The notes: generated by a model not told the origin, from the sequence alone. A stretch of 64,000 nt of DNA from Yoonia sp. (GCA_023955335.1 JAGSGF010000006.1:32469-96468); one strand, 5' to 3'. Counted from the stretch's first letter, positions 17,589-27,312 are shown. Numbers and translations: made by a program.

Positions 17589-18737
17589 ATGCCGACAAAT
17601 ACAGACCCTGTTGCCCTGACCGCAGCCCTCGTGCGCTGCCCTTCTGTCACCCCGATTGAAGGTGGTGCATTGGTATTGCTGGACACGCTGTTGTCTGATG
17701 CAGGGTTTGACTGCACCCGCGTGGATCGTGGTGGGATTTGCAATTTGTACGCGCGCTGGGGCCGCAAAGGTGCCAACCGGACGTTCGGATTTAACGGCCA
17801 CACCGATGTTGTTCCTTTGGGTGACGAGGCGGCTTGGACAATGCCCCCGTTCGGTGCCGAGATTAAGGACGGGTTTCTTTACGGTCGTGGAGCCACGGAC
17901 ATGAAATCCGGCGTTGCCGCCTTTGCCGCCGCAGCCATCGACTTTGTGCAAAACACACCGCCGGATGGCGCTGTTGTGCTGGCCATAACGGGCGACGAGG
18001 AAGGTGTGGCCTTAGACGGAACCGTCGCGTTACTTGATTGGATGGATGCCAACAACGAGGCGATGTCCGTGTGTTTGGTGGGCGAACCCACCTGCCCTGA
18101 TGTCATGGGCGAAGCGATGAAAATTGGCCGCCGTGGGTCGTTAACCGCTTGGATCACTGTGACTGGGGTCCAAGGCCATTCTGCCTATCCGCACCGCGCC
18201 AAAAATCCGCTGCATGCGGGCGTCCGCCTGCTGGACCGCTTGGCCTCGCACGAGATGGATCAGGGCACCGATCATTTTGATCCGTCGTCTTTGGCGGTGG
18301 TCACGATCGACACTGGCAATCCTGCGACCAATGTGATTCCGGCGCAAATGACCGCTACAGTGAACATTCGGTTCAATGACCAACATAGTGGCGCATCTGT
18401 GTCCGCGTGGCTGCAAGCCGAAGCCGCCAAGATCATGGCCGAGACAGGTGTCACCGTGGCCATGAAGATCTCGGTCTCCGGCGAAAGTTTCATCACCCCT
18501 CCCGGTGACTTGTCTGATCTGGTCGCAGGCGCGGTAAAGGCCGAGACTGGGCGCACACCTGAACTGTCGACCTCTGGCGGCACATCTGATGCCCGCTTTG
18601 TCAAAAACCACTGCCCTGTGGTTGAATTCGGACTGGTCGGCCACACGATGCATCAAGTCGACGAACGTGTTGTTGTTGACCAAATTGGCCAGCTCAAGGC
18701 GATCTATCTGCGCATTCTGTCCAACTATTTCGCCTAG
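17589..18737 (+). CDS. dapE: Succinyl-diaminopimelate desuccinylase
   Basis: 382 residues of the M20 metallopeptidase family. Metal-binding motifs are [10 protein letters not shown] near residue 74, [11 protein letters not shown] near 100, and GDEEG near 137 with the general-base Glu; a later VGEPTCPD and the C-terminal [10 protein letters not shown] complete the site. DapE removes succinate from N-succinyl-LL-diaminopimelate, giving LL-DAP for lysine and peptidoglycan. The start follows AAAAGGA. It works with DapD (13.5 kb) and possibly the DapC-like protein (1.3 kb). rnr follows on the same strand. Confidence 0.95.
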   Translation: MPTNTDPVALTAALVRCPSVTPIEGGALVLLDTLLSDAGFDCTRVDRGGICNLYARWGRKGANRTFGFNGHTDVVPLGDEAAWTMPPFGAEIKDGFLYGRGATDMKSGVAAFAAAAIDFVQNTPPDGAVVLAITGDEEGVALDGTVALLDWMDANNEAMSVCLVGEPTCPDVMGEAMKIGRRGSLTAWITVTGVQGHSAYPHRAKNPLHAGVRLLDRLASHEMDQGTDHFDPSSLAVVTIDTGNPATNVIPAQMTATVNIRFNDQHSGASVSAWLQAEAAKIMAETGVTVAMKISVSGESFITPPGDLSDLVAGAVKAETGRTPELSTSGGTSDARFVKNHCPVVEFGLVGHTMHQVDERVVVDQIGQLKAIYLRILSNYFA

Positions 18738-18785
18738 GGCGTCGGGCGGGGTGACGCGCCCAAGTCTGCGTGTTAGGGCGTGGGC

Positions 18786-21044
18786 ATGAAACAGATCCCA
18801 TCAAAAGCCGAAATCCTGCAGTGGATTTCCGACCATCCCACCAAAGCCGCCAAGCGCGACATCGCCAAGGCGTTTGACATCAAGGGCGCCCAGCGCATTG
18901 ATCTAAAACGCGTGCTGCGCGAATTGGAGGACGAGGGTCGTTTGACCAAACGCAAGTCAAGCTATCGCGACGCCGAAGACCTGCCGCCAGTGTCCGTGCT
19001 GGAGATTGCCGGTGTTGATTCGGATGGCGATCTGTTTGCCCGTCCGCTGGAATGGGCTGGCACAGGCGCGGAGCCGGTCATCTTGATGACACTTCGCGAC
19101 GGCGACCCCGCTTTGGGCAAGGGCGACCGCATTTTGGCGCGCGTCGCTGTCGCACCAACCGAGGACTACAGCCACACGGGCCGTATGATCCGCCGTCTCG
19201 ACAACGTCGCAGAACGCATTTTGGGTGTGTACCGTGCCGGATCAGAAGGCGGGCGTGTGCTGTCAATTGAAAAGGGGTCCGACAGAGAGTGGACCATCCC
19301 AGAGGGTGCCACTGGCGATGCCAAGGACGGCGAACTGGTCGAGGCCGAACAATCCGGTCCTAAGGGGCGCATGGGCTTGCCCAAGGCGCGCATCGTTGCC
19401 CGTTTAGGTGACCCTTCGCAGCCGCGCGCTGTATCCCTGATCGCTATTCACCAGCACGGTATCCCCGATCATTTCCCAGATGAGGTTATCGCAGAAGCGG
19501 CGGCCGCAGAAGCTGCCCCATTGGACAACCGCAAAGATCTGCGCGACATGCCCTTGGTCACAATCGACCCGTGGGATGCCCGCGACCACGACGATGCCTG
19601 CTATGTCGAAACACATGACAACGGCGAAATGACCATTTGGGTCGCGATTGCCGATGTCGCCCATTACGTCACCCCAAATTCCGAACTCGACCGCGAAGCC
19701 CGCAAGCGTGGCAACTCCTCGTATTTCCCGGATCGGGTTGTCCCGATGCTGCCCGACAGTTTGTCAGGTGATCTGTGCTCACTGCATGAAGGTGTGGACC
19801 GCGCCTGTTTGGCGGTTGCCATGCGCATTGACACCGAAGGCAATAAAGTCAGCCACGAATTCCACCGCGCCTTGATGAAATCTGTCGCCTCGTTGAATTA
19901 CGAACAGGTGCAGGCCGCGATGGACGGCGCGCCTGACGATCAAGTCGCCCCGTTGGTTACGGACGTCATCCGACCGCTTTATGCCGCCTATGCCGCGCTG
20001 AAAAACGCCCGTGCGGTACGTCAGCCGTTGGAACTTGACCTGCCAGAGCGCCAAATCGTTCTGGACGATAATGGCAAGGTCACATCAGTGAACTTTAAGG
20101 ACCGTCTTGACGCGCATAAACTGATCGAAGAATTCATGGTGCTGGCGAACGTCGCCGCTGCCGAGACATTGATCGCCAAGCAGACGCCACTGCTGTTCCG
20201 TGTGCACGAAGAGCCAAGCCCGGAAAAGCTTGAATTGCTGCGTGAGGTCGCGAATGCGTCCGGTCTTCAGCTGGCCAAGGGTCAGGTTTTGCAAACCGCT
20301 CACTTGAACCGTTTGTTGCAGCAAGCCAGTGGTACAGATTACGCCGAGCTGATCAATATCTCGACCCTTCGGTCCATGACGCAGGCCTATTATTTCCCCG
20401 AGAATTTCGGCCACTTTGGCTTGGCGTTAAAGGCATACGCACATTTCACATCGCCGATCCGACGCTATGCCGATTTGATCGTGCACCGCGCGTTGATCAA
20501 GTCACACCGCTGGGGTGACGATGGGTTGTCGCCTTGGGATGTCGATCATCTGACGGAAACCGCCAAGCAGATTTCCGATACAGAACGTCGGTCGATGGTC
20601 GCCGAACGTGACACAACCGATCGCTATCTTGCTGCGTTCTTGTCAGAGCGCATGGGTGTCGAATTGTCCGGTCGGATCAGTGGTATCGCCAAGTTTGGCA
20701 TATTTGTGAAGCTGGATGAAACGGGTGCTGACGCGCTGGTGCCTATCCGCACATTGGGGACCGAATATTTCGACTATGACCATGACAGCCAAACGTTGTC
20801 GGGGTCCAGATCGGGGATCAAAATCGGGCTAGGACAGCGCGTTGTCGTCAAGCTGGCAGAAGCTGGCCCTATCACCGGTGGCCTAACCGCCGAGCTGATC
20901 ACGCTTGACGGAACCGCAATGCCAAGCGGTTCGTCTCGTGGCCCGTCTCGTGGTGGTCGTGGCAAACCTCCGCGTCGTAAGGCCGGATCTTCGAAAAAGA
21001 AGGCCGCCAAGACGGACCGCAAGGTCAAACGCTCCCGCAGCTAA
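18786..21044 (+). CDS. rnr: Ribonuclease R
   Basis: 752 residues: an N-terminal helix-turn-helix-like region (IPSKAEILQWISDHPTKAAK), cold-shock domains, the RNB catalytic domain with DPWDARDHDDACYVE (the conserved aspartates that bind magnesium), then an S1 domain (SGRISGIAKFGIFVKLDETG) and a basic Ser/Lys/Arg-rich tail. It is a processive 3'-5' exonuclease that degrades structured RNA and takes part in rRNA and tRNA quality control. The tail helps unwinding. ATG 18786 is chosen over the GTG two codons earlier. Confidence 0.95.
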   Translation: MKQIPSKAEILQWISDHPTKAAKRDIAKAFDIKGAQRIDLKRVLRELEDEGRLTKRKSSYRDAEDLPPVSVLEIAGVDSDGDLFARPLEWAGTGAEPVILMTLRDGDPALGKGDRILARVAVAPTEDYSHTGRMIRRLDNVAERILGVYRAGSEGGRVLSIEKGSDREWTIPEGATGDAKDGELVEAEQSGPKGRMGLPKARIVARLGDPSQPRAVSLIAIHQHGIPDHFPDEVIAEAAAAEAAPLDNRKDLRDMPLVTIDPWDARDHDDACYVETHDNGEMTIWVAIADVAHYVTPNSELDREARKRGNSSYFPDRVVPMLPDSLSGDLCSLHEGVDRACLAVAMRIDTEGNKVSHEFHRALMKSVASLNYEQVQAAMDGAPDDQVAPLVTDVIRPLYAAYAALKNARAVRQPLELDLPERQIVLDDNGKVTSVNFKDRLDAHKLIEEFMVLANVAAAETLIAKQTPLLFRVHEEPSPEKLELLREVANASGLQLAKGQVLQTAHLNRLLQQASGTDYAELINISTLRSMTQAYYFPENFGHFGLALKAYAHFTSPIRRYADLIVHRALIKSHRWGDDGLSPWDVDHLTETAKQISDTERRSMVAERDTTDRYLAAFLSERMGVELSGRISGIAKFGIFVKLDETGADALVPIRTLGTEYFDYDHDSQTLSGSRSGIKIGLGQRVVVKLAEAGPITGGLTAELITLDGTAMPSGSSRGPSRGGRGKPPRRKAGSSKKKAAKTDRKVKRSRS

Positions 21045-21069
21045 AGATGATCGGTCGACGCCAACTACG

Positions 21070-21534
21070 TTAAGGGCAATTGCCGTTCATGCAGGCGGTC
21101 ATCGTGTCCAACAATGCCTGAGATGGATCTGGGAAAATTTGCCCCCCACATGGGTTCGCTTCGATAATGACAGCATCGCCATCGACCTTCGCAAAGAACA
21201 GCGATTGCACATCAGGCGTTACACTGCCGCACCACGGGCCATAGCAAACTGGCTGCAGCGTCACTGTGCTTGCATATGGCGTCGTAAATCCGCCTTTGTT
21301 CAATGCGAATCCCGCGAATTGGGCCACAATTGGGGCTGGATTACGTTCTTCGTTCACAACACCTTTTGGCTGCTTGGTCGCGTCGAAATCAAGCGTTCCG
21401 TAAAGCAGGTAATAAGAATCTGAATCTTCGGACACCCGTTCAAACGTGCGTACGGCGTCGGGGCGAACACATGAAAGGGCCGTCGCCTGTCCGGCGATGA
21501 CCGTCAGTGCGATGGCGGCAAATGCGATTTTCAC
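21070..21534 (-). CDS. Secreted cysteine-containing protein of unknown function
   Basis: 154 residues with a clear signal peptide ([20 protein letters not shown], cleavage near ATA-LSC). The mature part has six or so cysteines ([25 protein letters not shown]), suggesting disulfides in the periplasm. The opening [13 protein letters not shown] and a [10 protein letters not shown] strand resemble a small OB-like fold, but I cannot name a family. The stop lies 26 bases from the convergent rnr stop, and the ATG overlaps the rppH stop by four bases (ATGA), so it is in the rppH transcript. Confidence 0.75.
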   Translation of the reverse strand: MKIAFAAIALTVIAGQATALSCVRPDAVRTFERVSEDSDSYYLLYGTLDFDATKQPKGVVNEERNPAPIVAQFAGFALNKGGFTTPYASTVTLQPVCYGPWCGSVTPDVQSLFFAKVDGDAVIIEANPCGGQIFPDPSQALLDTMTACMNGNCP

Positions 21535-22013
21535 AGCGCGTTTGAAAATTCAGCAAGCACCTGCTCATAGACGCTCCGCTTGAACGGAACGATGTTGGCA
21601 ACCAGGTCTTCCTTGGGCAGCCATTTCCATTCGGAAAATTCAGGGTGTGCGGTTGCGATGTTTATCTGGTCATCGGACCCGTGGAACCGCATCAGAAACC
21701 ATTTTTGTTCTTGGCCGCGATAGCGACCGCCCCAAATATTCGGGACCAAATCAGCGGGCAAGTCGTAAGGGATCAATCCACGGCTTTCGGCCTCGATCGT
21801 TATCAGATTAGCGGTCACACCCGTTTCTTCCCACAACTCGCGGATCGCAGCGTCTTGGGTTTTTTCGCCTTTGTCGACACCGCCTTGGGGCATCTGCCAC
21901 GCGTCAGTATCACGGTCCAATCGCTGGCCCACAAAAACGTGGCCGCGCGTGTTTGCCAGCATAATGCCTACGCAAGGACGGTAGGGCAGCTTGGAAATTT
22001 CATCAGGAGTCAT
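21531..22013 (-). CDS. rppH: RNA pyrophosphohydrolase (Nudix)
   Basis: 160 residues from ATG 22013. The Nudix box is complete: [20 protein letters not shown] followed by TGV. The preceding [20 protein letters not shown] and the WQMPQGG segment are typical of RppH, which removes pyrophosphate from the 5' end of mRNA and so starts decay. The frame is open to 22061 with ATGs at 22061 and 22034, but the 22013 start has AAGG seven bases upstream and gives the usual N-terminus ([13 protein letters not shown]). Coupled by ATGA to the secreted protein gene. Confidence 0.92.
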   Translation of the reverse strand: MTPDEISKLPYRPCVGIMLANTRGHVFVGQRLDRDTDAWQMPQGGVDKGEKTQDAAIRELWEETGVTANLITIEAESRGLIPYDLPADLVPNIWGGRYRGQEQKWFLMRFHGSDDQINIATAHPEFSEWKWLPKEDLVANIVPFKRSVYEQVLAEFSNAL

Positions 22014-22082
22014 AAAGTGGCCTTGGTGTTTCATCGTGTTCGCCTTTTGGTTTGCACTCATTTTCTGCCAAAGGTCCAGCCG

Positions 22083-22607
22083 TTATGCGATAACAACGTT
22101 GCTACTGCGGCGAATTCGTTGCGCGATCCACTGTAAATGATCAGGGCGGAACGCAACACATCCGGCAGTTGACCGCCCTTTGCCGCGCCATGCATGGATG
22201 AAAATCGCGGACCCGCGTCCCTTAACAGCAAGGGGCCAATTCCAATCCGTGATCAGCACAAGATCATACATCGGGTCAGCACGGCGCAGCGCCTCGTGGC
22301 TAAAACCATGCGGCGCGCGCACCATCATATTGTAGTCAGGGTCGGCCACATCGTCAGACCACAAATCCGTCGGCCCAATCGGCAACGCCCAATCCGCAGG
22401 TCGTGCCATACGGTCAGGGCGGTACAACATCCCGACAATTCGGTGGGCGCCGCGCGGGGTTGCACCATCACCTTCAGCCTTGTGGTCCGTAACGCCACCA
22501 CGTCCAATCGTACGCGCAAACCGCCGCCCCGCAAACCGCACATGGGTTGGCATTACCATCAGGTCATAAGGGCCCATCATCCGCCTCGCTTTTTCCGAAA
22601 TACTCAT
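22083..22607 (-). CDS. L,D-transpeptidase (YkuD) family protein
   Basis: 174 residues from ATG 22607 (AAGGG upstream). The YkuD active site is H138 ... S146-T-A-G-C150-V, the HxnSxGC pattern with catalytic Cys150. The N-terminal part (VRFAGRRFARTIGRGGVTDH, KAEGDGATPRG) is that of the short YkuD proteins of Alphaproteobacteria. No export signal is obvious, which is common in this short class. It would cross-link or anchor on peptidoglycan meso-DAP. It starts 25 bases after the ribA stop and is likely co-transcribed with it. Confidence 0.85.
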   Translation of the reverse strand: MSISEKARRMMGPYDLMVMPTHVRFAGRRFARTIGRGGVTDHKAEGDGATPRGAHRIVGMLYRPDRMARPADWALPIGPTDLWSDDVADPDYNMMVRAPHGFSHEALRRADPMYDLVLITDWNWPLAVKGRGSAIFIHAWRGKGRSTAGCVAFRPDHLQWIAQRIRRSSNVVIA

Positions 22608-22632
22608 CTGCGACCCTTGGGTCGCGTCCGGC

Positions 22633-23709
22633 CTATAACAAATGCCCCGACTTCGCAGCCTTGGTCGCAAGATAGGCATGGTTGTGCGGGTTAGCCCCTT
22701 CAATCAAAGGCACGCGTTCAGTCACCTGCACGCCCGCCCCTTCCATCCGCGCCACTTTGGCGGGATTGTTGGTCAGCAAACGCACGGCATGAAAGCCCAT
22801 CCGTTTCAAAATTTCGGCCCCAATACGAAAATCGCGTTCATCATCGTCAAACCCAAGCCGGTGATTGGCCTCGACGGTATCAAATCCTTGATCCTGCAAT
22901 GAATACGCCCGCATTTTATTGGCAAGCCCAATCCCGCGACCTTCTTGGTTCAGGTACAACAAAACCCCTGCCCCCTCAGCCCCCATCTGCGCGAGTGCGC
23001 CGCGCAACTGTGGACCGCAGTCGCATTTTAGTGACCCCAGCAGGTCGCCAGTAAAACACGCAGAATGCAGTCGCGACAGCACGGGCTTGTCACGCGCAGG
23101 TTGACCGATCTCGATGGCATAGTGTTCCTCTGCCCCGTCATCTGGGCGGAAAATGTGCAGACGTCCGGCCTCTGATACCTCCAACGGCAAGCGCGCCGAG
23201 ATAATCGGGTTCAGCGGGCTCAGCCCAGTATCAAGTGCTGCGGCGCCAGAAACCAAAGTCAGATTATGCGCCAGTGCGAACCCCGTGGTGTCGGCTACGG
23301 GCAGGACAATGGCGGCAGGCAGCAAACGGGCAGCCTTGCACAGCGCAATCGCGGCGCGGTGCATATCCGCAGCCCCTTCGCGGCGGGTTTGCAGCGGCCC
23401 TTTCATCGGACTTCGCAGATCATCGGCGGGGTCAGCGACCGACCGCACCCACGCCAGCGTTGCGTCAGATGGCAGCACGATCCGCGCCAGATCACCGTCA
23501 TAGGCGCGCGCCTTCAGCGTATTCGCCCGCCAGCCCGTCACAGCCAGCACCGGATCACCGCCAAGCCCGCGCAGATGCGCCAGCCGTGCCGCGTCCAGCG
23601 TCTCAGCTGCCAGCATCACAGCACCGCCATCCAGCACAACAGGCACGCCCATGCGCAGATCAGCGCGGGCGCGGGCCAGTCGTTCGGTTACATCGGGGGC
23701 AAAGCTCAT
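22633..23709 (-). CDS. ribA: GTP cyclohydrolase II with extra N-terminal domain
   Basis: 358 residues. The C-terminal 200 or so are a standard RibA: zinc site CFTGDLLGSLKCDCG, then YLNQEGRGIGLANKMRAYSL and LLTNNP. It opens GTP to the pyrimidine precursor of riboflavin. The first 150 residues (MSFAPDVTERLARARADLRM and on) are not a DHBP synthase (RibB): its acidic metal motif is absent; this may be a worn remnant or a separate domain. The frame runs on to 23856, but ATG 23709 is the first sensible start. It is divergent from the response regulator gene. Confidence 0.88.
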   Translation of the reverse strand: MSFAPDVTERLARARADLRMGVPVVLDGGAVMLAAETLDAARLAHLRGLGGDPVLAVTGWRANTLKARAYDGDLARIVLPSDATLAWVRSVADPADDLRSPMKGPLQTRREGAADMHRAAIALCKAARLLPAAIVLPVADTTGFALAHNLTLVSGAAALDTGLSPLNPIISARLPLEVSEAGRLHIFRPDDGAEEHYAIEIGQPARDKPVLSRLHSACFTGDLLGSLKCDCGPQLRGALAQMGAEGAGVLLYLNQEGRGIGLANKMRAYSLQDQGFDTVEANHRLGFDDDERDFRIGAEILKRMGFHAVRLLTNNPAKVARMEGAGVQVTERVPLIEGANPHNHAYLATKAAKSGHLL

Positions 23710-23779
23710 GCGAATGTGGTCCTCATATGTTTCAAAGGTTAATCCTGTTTGGCCCAAATTGAAACATTTGGTGCATTGG

Positions 23780-23795
23780 TCACACGTCCGTGTGA
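23780..23795. promoter_or_regulatory. Palindrome between ribA and the response regulator
   Basis: A perfect inverted repeat, TCACACG-tc-CGTGTGA, lies in the 158-base divergent promoter region, 71 bases from the ribA start and 73 bases from the regulator start. A second shorter palindrome (GTGTC-t-GACAC) is at 23824-23834. Symmetric sites of this kind are often operators for dimeric regulators. Which protein binds is not known. Confidence 0.45.
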
Positions 23796-23867
23796 TTTTG
23801 TGTTCAGAAAACTTGCCGTGCACGTGTCTGACACACACTTGATAGATCAGTAGCAAAGGAGACTGTC

Positions 23868-24554
23868 ATGGGACAACTCAAAAGAATTCTTCTCGTGGAC
23901 GACGACGACGACCTGCGCGAGGCCTTGGGTGAGCAATTGCTTATGACCGAAGACTTCGACGTGTTCGAGGCCGATGATGGTGCCAGCGCGATGGTGAAGG
24001 CCAAAGAGGGTCTTTACGAACTGATGATCCTCGATGTGGGTCTGCCTGATACCGACGGACGCGAGCTATGCCGGTTAATGCGCAAGCAGGGCGTAAAATG
24101 CCCGATTATAATGCTCACCGCGCAAGACAGTGATGCAGACACGATCTACGGACTTGATGCTGGCGCGAACGACTATGTGTCCAAGCCGTTCAAGTTCCCT
24201 GTTTTATTGGCCCGCATCCGCAGCCAGTTGCGCGCTCATGAACAGTCCGAAGACGCCGTATTCCAGATGGGCCCTTATACGTTCAAGCCTGCCCAAAAGA
24301 TGCTCCTGACTGAAGACGACAAAAAGGTCCGTCTGACCGAAAAGGAAACGAACATCCTCAAGTTCCTTTACCGGTCTGCCGATGGCGTTGTCCCACGCGA
24401 CGTACTGTTGCACGAAGTTTGGGGCTATAACGCAGGTGTCACCACGCATACGCTGGAAACGCACATCTACCGCTTGCGCCAAAAGATCGAACCCGATCCG
24501 TCCAATGCCCGTTTGTTGGTCACCGAATCCGGCGGCTACCGCTTGGTTTCTTAA
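23868..24554 (+). CDS. OmpR/PhoB-family response regulator
   Basis: 228 residues: a receiver domain (acidic pocket D11-D15, phospho-acceptor D56 in LMILDVGLPD, T84, K106 in SKPFKF) and a winged-helix DNA-binding domain (about 130-228, with TEKETNILKFLYRSADGVVP and THTLETHIYRLRQK). No histidine kinase is adjacent, so it is an orphan. The sequence resembles the conserved essential regulator of Rhodobacterales sometimes called CenR, which controls cell-envelope genes; this identity is from memory of the family and not certain. A ribosome site AAAGGAG precedes the ATG. Confidence 0.9.
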   Translation: MGQLKRILLVDDDDDLREALGEQLLMTEDFDVFEADDGASAMVKAKEGLYELMILDVGLPDTDGRELCRLMRKQGVKCPIIMLTAQDSDADTIYGLDAGANDYVSKPFKFPVLLARIRSQLRAHEQSEDAVFQMGPYTFKPAQKMLLTEDDKKVRLTEKETNILKFLYRSADGVVPRDVLLHEVWGYNAGVTTHTLETHIYRLRQKIEPDPSNARLLVTESGGYRLVS

Positions 24555-24705
24555 ACTTAAATAGCGCGGGTCGAGCCATTTGCAACTGCGCTAGCCTTGC
24601 GGAACCCTCTGGTGATAGGGTTATATCACAACTTCCCTGTTGCACCGTCCGGGCATCTTGTCCGAATGTTTTTCCAACGAAAATCTGCTTTTAAGGAGCG
24701 CTCAT

Positions 24706-25080
24706 ATGAAAACCGCCTACGACTATCTTCAAGACGCCGACGCCGTTGTCACCCGAATGAGTACCGCAGACGCTATTGCCAAACATGCCACCGGTGCTGG
24801 CGTCTGGATTGACGTGCGCGATAGCAGCGACATCGCCGCATCGGGCACCATCAAAGGCGCGCACCGCGTCGCCCGTGGCTTCATGGAATTTGCAGCCGAT
24901 CCTGCTTTGCCCCACCATAAAGAATTTATGCAAAAGGATGCCGATATTTACTTGGTCTGTGGCGCTGGCGGTCAGGCGGCGCTCGCGGGCAAGACATTGG
25001 TAGATATGGGATATGAAAATGTCACCAATGTCGGCGGCATTGCCGATTGGAAAGCAGCCAACGGTCCAACCGAAGCCTAA
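24706..25080 (+). CDS. Single-domain rhodanese-like protein
   Basis: 124 residues from ATG 24706, with AAGGAG eight bases upstream. A rhodanese fold is shown by WIDVRDSSDIAASGTIKGAH and the active-site loop VCGAGGQAALAGKTL, where the cysteine would carry persulfide sulfur, followed by YENVTNVGGIADWKA. No export signal is visible. The substrate is unknown. The 3' end overlaps the convergent serB stop by four bases. The frame is open to 24640 but that part is not protein-like. Confidence 0.88.
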   Translation: MKTAYDYLQDADAVVTRMSTADAIAKHATGAGVWIDVRDSSDIAASGTIKGAHRVARGFMEFAADPALPHHKEFMQKDADIYLVCGAGGQAALAGKTLVDMGYENVTNVGGIADWKAANGPTEA

Positions 25081-25952
25081 GCAACAAAGTCGGCGCGGCT
25101 GTAGCCTTGAACGAACAGCAGCGCCGACAAATCCCCGTGGTTCACGCGCACATCGCATTGCGCCTGAACGGCGGGTTTTGCGTGTAGCGCCACGCCAACG
25201 CCCGCACGAATCAACATCCCCAGATCATTGGCCCCATCACCCACAGCGATCACATCGCGTTCGTGGATGCCAATCTGCGCGGTGATTTCTTCCAGCGCCT
25301 GCACTTTGGCTTCGCGGCCCAAGATCGGGCGCCCCACGTCACCCGTCAGTTTACCGTTCGCGACAAGCAACGTATTGGCCCGATTCTCATCGAATCCAAG
25401 CGTCGTCGCAACCTGTGCCGTGAAGGCCGTGAAGCCCCCTGATACCAGCGCCGCATGTCCGCCCGCGCCCTTCATCGTGCGCAACAAATCAGTCCCGCCG
25501 AGCATATAGGTAATGCGGGTGTTGAGAACTTGGTCAATCACGCCTTCATCAAGTCCTGCAAGCAGACCAACCCGTTCGATCAATGCCGCCTCGAAATCCA
25601 ATTCGCCGTTCATGGCACGGGCTGTGATGTCAGCCACACGCGCGCCAACGCCTGCTTCATCCGCAAGTTCGTCAATGCATTCTTGCTGGATCATGGTGCT
25701 GTCCATATCTGCAAGCAGCATCTTTTTGACGCGGTTTTCAGTTGGCAAGACAACCAGATCGACACCCGCCGATTGCAGGTCTTTCCAGACAGATTCGAAA
25801 TTATCAGGCCGCTGCAAAATCTCGAACTCAACCGCTTCACCAATGGCCAGCCATTTGGATGTATCACCACCCCATGCACTGCGTAAATTCTCAACCAGTG
25901 TTGGATTTAATGGCCCTTGGGCCGGATTGCAGATCAGCGTGACCATAAACAT
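25077..25952 (-). CDS. serB: Phosphoserine phosphatase
   Basis: 291 residues. After an N-terminal ACT-like region, the HAD-family motifs follow: DMDSTMIQQECIDE (nucleophile Asp and acid Asp), LVSGGFTAF, and VGDGANDLGML. SerB makes L-serine from O-phosphoserine, the last step after SerA and SerC. The open frame extends to 26261 because the leader of serC is open on this strand, but the first sensible starts are ATG 25952 or 25946. The gene is divergent from serC-serA, so the three serine genes share one regulatory region of about 165 bases. Confidence 0.93.
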   Translation of the reverse strand: MFMVTLICNPAQGPLNPTLVENLRSAWGGDTSKWLAIGEAVEFEILQRPDNFESVWKDLQSAGVDLVVLPTENRVKKMLLADMDSTMIQQECIDELADEAGVGARVADITARAMNGELDFEAALIERVGLLAGLDEGVIDQVLNTRITYMLGGTDLLRTMKGAGGHAALVSGGFTAFTAQVATTLGFDENRANTLLVANGKLTGDVGRPILGREAKVQALEEITAQIGIHERDVIAVGDGANDLGMLIRAGVGVALHAKPAVQAQCDVRVNHGDLSALLFVQGYSRADFVA

Positions 25953-26034
25953 ATGCGCAGTCCTCAAGTTTCCGATTGGCGTCATCAGCGTCGCAAAAAG
26001 TAAGTGTAGCGGCGGTTTAGCGTCCTTTTCACTG

Positions 26035-26118
26035 TTGTGAAAGGCCCCGTGCGCCGCTAGGTCGGGAAGCGGGACACCCTTCCCCAACGAAGGGCGATTA
26101 TCTGTGAGGATACCAGTG
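26035..26118 (+). promoter_or_regulatory. serC-type structured RNA leader (candidate)
   Basis: Upstream of serC is a GC-rich, hairpin-forming leader: at 26077-26096 the stem CCCTTC/GAAGGG closes a short loop, and just after it TATC (26099-26102) can pair with GATA (26109-26112) around TGTGAG, covering the GAGGAT ribosome site. This fits the description of the serC RNA motif of Alphaproteobacteria, whose last stem hides the serC ribosome site. Translation of serC would be controlled by opening this stem; the ligand of the motif is unknown. The match was made from memory of the motif, not from a covariance search. Confidence 0.6.
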
Positions 26119-27258
26119 ATGGTTATGACGAAACCGGCCACGCGGCCGATGAATCCGCGTTTTTCTTCTGGCCCTTGTGCCAAACCCCCCACTTGGAAAC
26201 TGTCTGATTTAGCGGGCGCCCCCTTGGGCCGTTCACATCGCGCAGCCGTGGGCAAATCCAAATTAGCCGAAGCGATTGACCTGACCCGCGAGATCCTCGG
26301 CGTGCCAGATGATTACCGGATCGGCATTGTGCCCGCATCCGACACCGGCGCGTACGAGATGGCCATGTGGTCCCTGTTGGGTGAACGTCCTGTGCAGATG
26401 GTTGCATGGGAAAGCTTTGGCGCAGGCTGGGTCACGGATGTGGTCAAGCAGCTGAAGATCGACGCGACCACGCACCTTGCTGATTACGGCCACATCGTGG
26501 ATATGGCAGCCCTGAATTACGACAACGATGTTTGCTTTACATGGAACGGCACGACGTCCGGCGTGCGCATGGCTGATGGTGATATGATCCCCACCGACCG
26601 TGCTGGCCTGACGCTTTGCGATGCAACGTCTGCCGCGTTTGCCCAAGACCTGCCTTGGGACAAGCTCGATGTCGCAACGTTCTCTTGGCAAAAAGTCATG
26701 GGCGGTGAAGCAGCGCATGGGATGATTATCTTGTCACCTCGCGCTGTTGAGCGGCTCGAAAACTACACCCCTGCATGGCCACTCCCCAAGATTTTCCGCC
26801 TGACCAAAGGCGGCAAATTGATCGAAGGCATTTTTAAAGGTGAGACAATCAACACCCCGTCGATGCTGGCCGTTGAAGATTACCTTGTTGCGCTGAAATG
26901 GGCCAAGTCGATTGGCGGCCTGGATGCGTTGCAGCACCGTGCCAATGCCAACGCACGTGCGGTGTGGAATTTCTGTGCGGCCAATGATTGGATCGACAAT
27001 CTGGCCGTTGATAAAGCCACACGTTCAAATACGTCCGTTTGCCTCAAGTTCACAGATGACCGGATTACCGACGGAGCTGTGTTCGCTAAGGGCGTGGCCA
27101 AGCGTCTGGCCGATGAAAATATCGCCCTGGATATCGGTGCTTACCGCGATGCACCTGCGGGCCTTCGTATCTGGTGCGGTGCCACGGTTGAAACGTCTGA
27201 TATCGAAACCATGTTGCCATGGCTTTCTTGGGCGTTTGAGGCCGAGCTGAACACATAA
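26119..27258 (+). CDS. serC: Phosphoserine aminotransferase
   Basis: 379 residues of the fold-type I, class V aminotransferase type. It opens [20 protein letters not shown] and has the PLP-lysine region [20 protein letters not shown]. This is the long alphaproteobacterial SerC form. It converts 3-phosphohydroxypyruvate and glutamate to O-phosphoserine and 2-oxoglutarate, and can serve in vitamin B6 synthesis. ATG 26119 lies seven bases after GAGGAT; the frame continues up to a GTG at 26104 inside the ribosome site, which is not a start. serA follows after 54 bases containing a hairpin. Confidence 0.94.
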   Translation: MVMTKPATRPMNPRFSSGPCAKPPTWKLSDLAGAPLGRSHRAAVGKSKLAEAIDLTREILGVPDDYRIGIVPASDTGAYEMAMWSLLGERPVQMVAWESFGAGWVTDVVKQLKIDATTHLADYGHIVDMAALNYDNDVCFTWNGTTSGVRMADGDMIPTDRAGLTLCDATSAAFAQDLPWDKLDVATFSWQKVMGGEAAHGMIILSPRAVERLENYTPAWPLPKIFRLTKGGKLIEGIFKGETINTPSMLAVEDYLVALKWAKSIGGLDALQHRANANARAVWNFCAANDWIDNLAVDKATRSNTSVCLKFTDDRITDGAVFAKGVAKRLADENIALDIGAYRDAPAGLRIWCGATVETSDIETMLPWLSWAFEAELNT

Positions 27259-27263
27259 TGCGG

Positions 27264-27278
27264 TGGGCAGATTGCCCA
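27264..27278 (+). other. Hairpin between serC and serA
   Basis: TGGGCA-gat-TGCCCA forms a six-pair stem with a three-base loop in the 54-base gap. It lacks a T-run, so it is not a standard terminator. It may stabilise or process the message, giving different levels of SerC and SerA. Confidence 0.45.
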
Positions 27279-27312
27279 TCCCTCCCCACCCAATTTTCAA
27301 TAGGAGTGTGCC

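Noticed and set aside
25953..26261. N-terminal extension of the serB frame by about 100 codons.
   Set aside because: It covers the serC leader and start; serB homologues begin at MVTLICNP.
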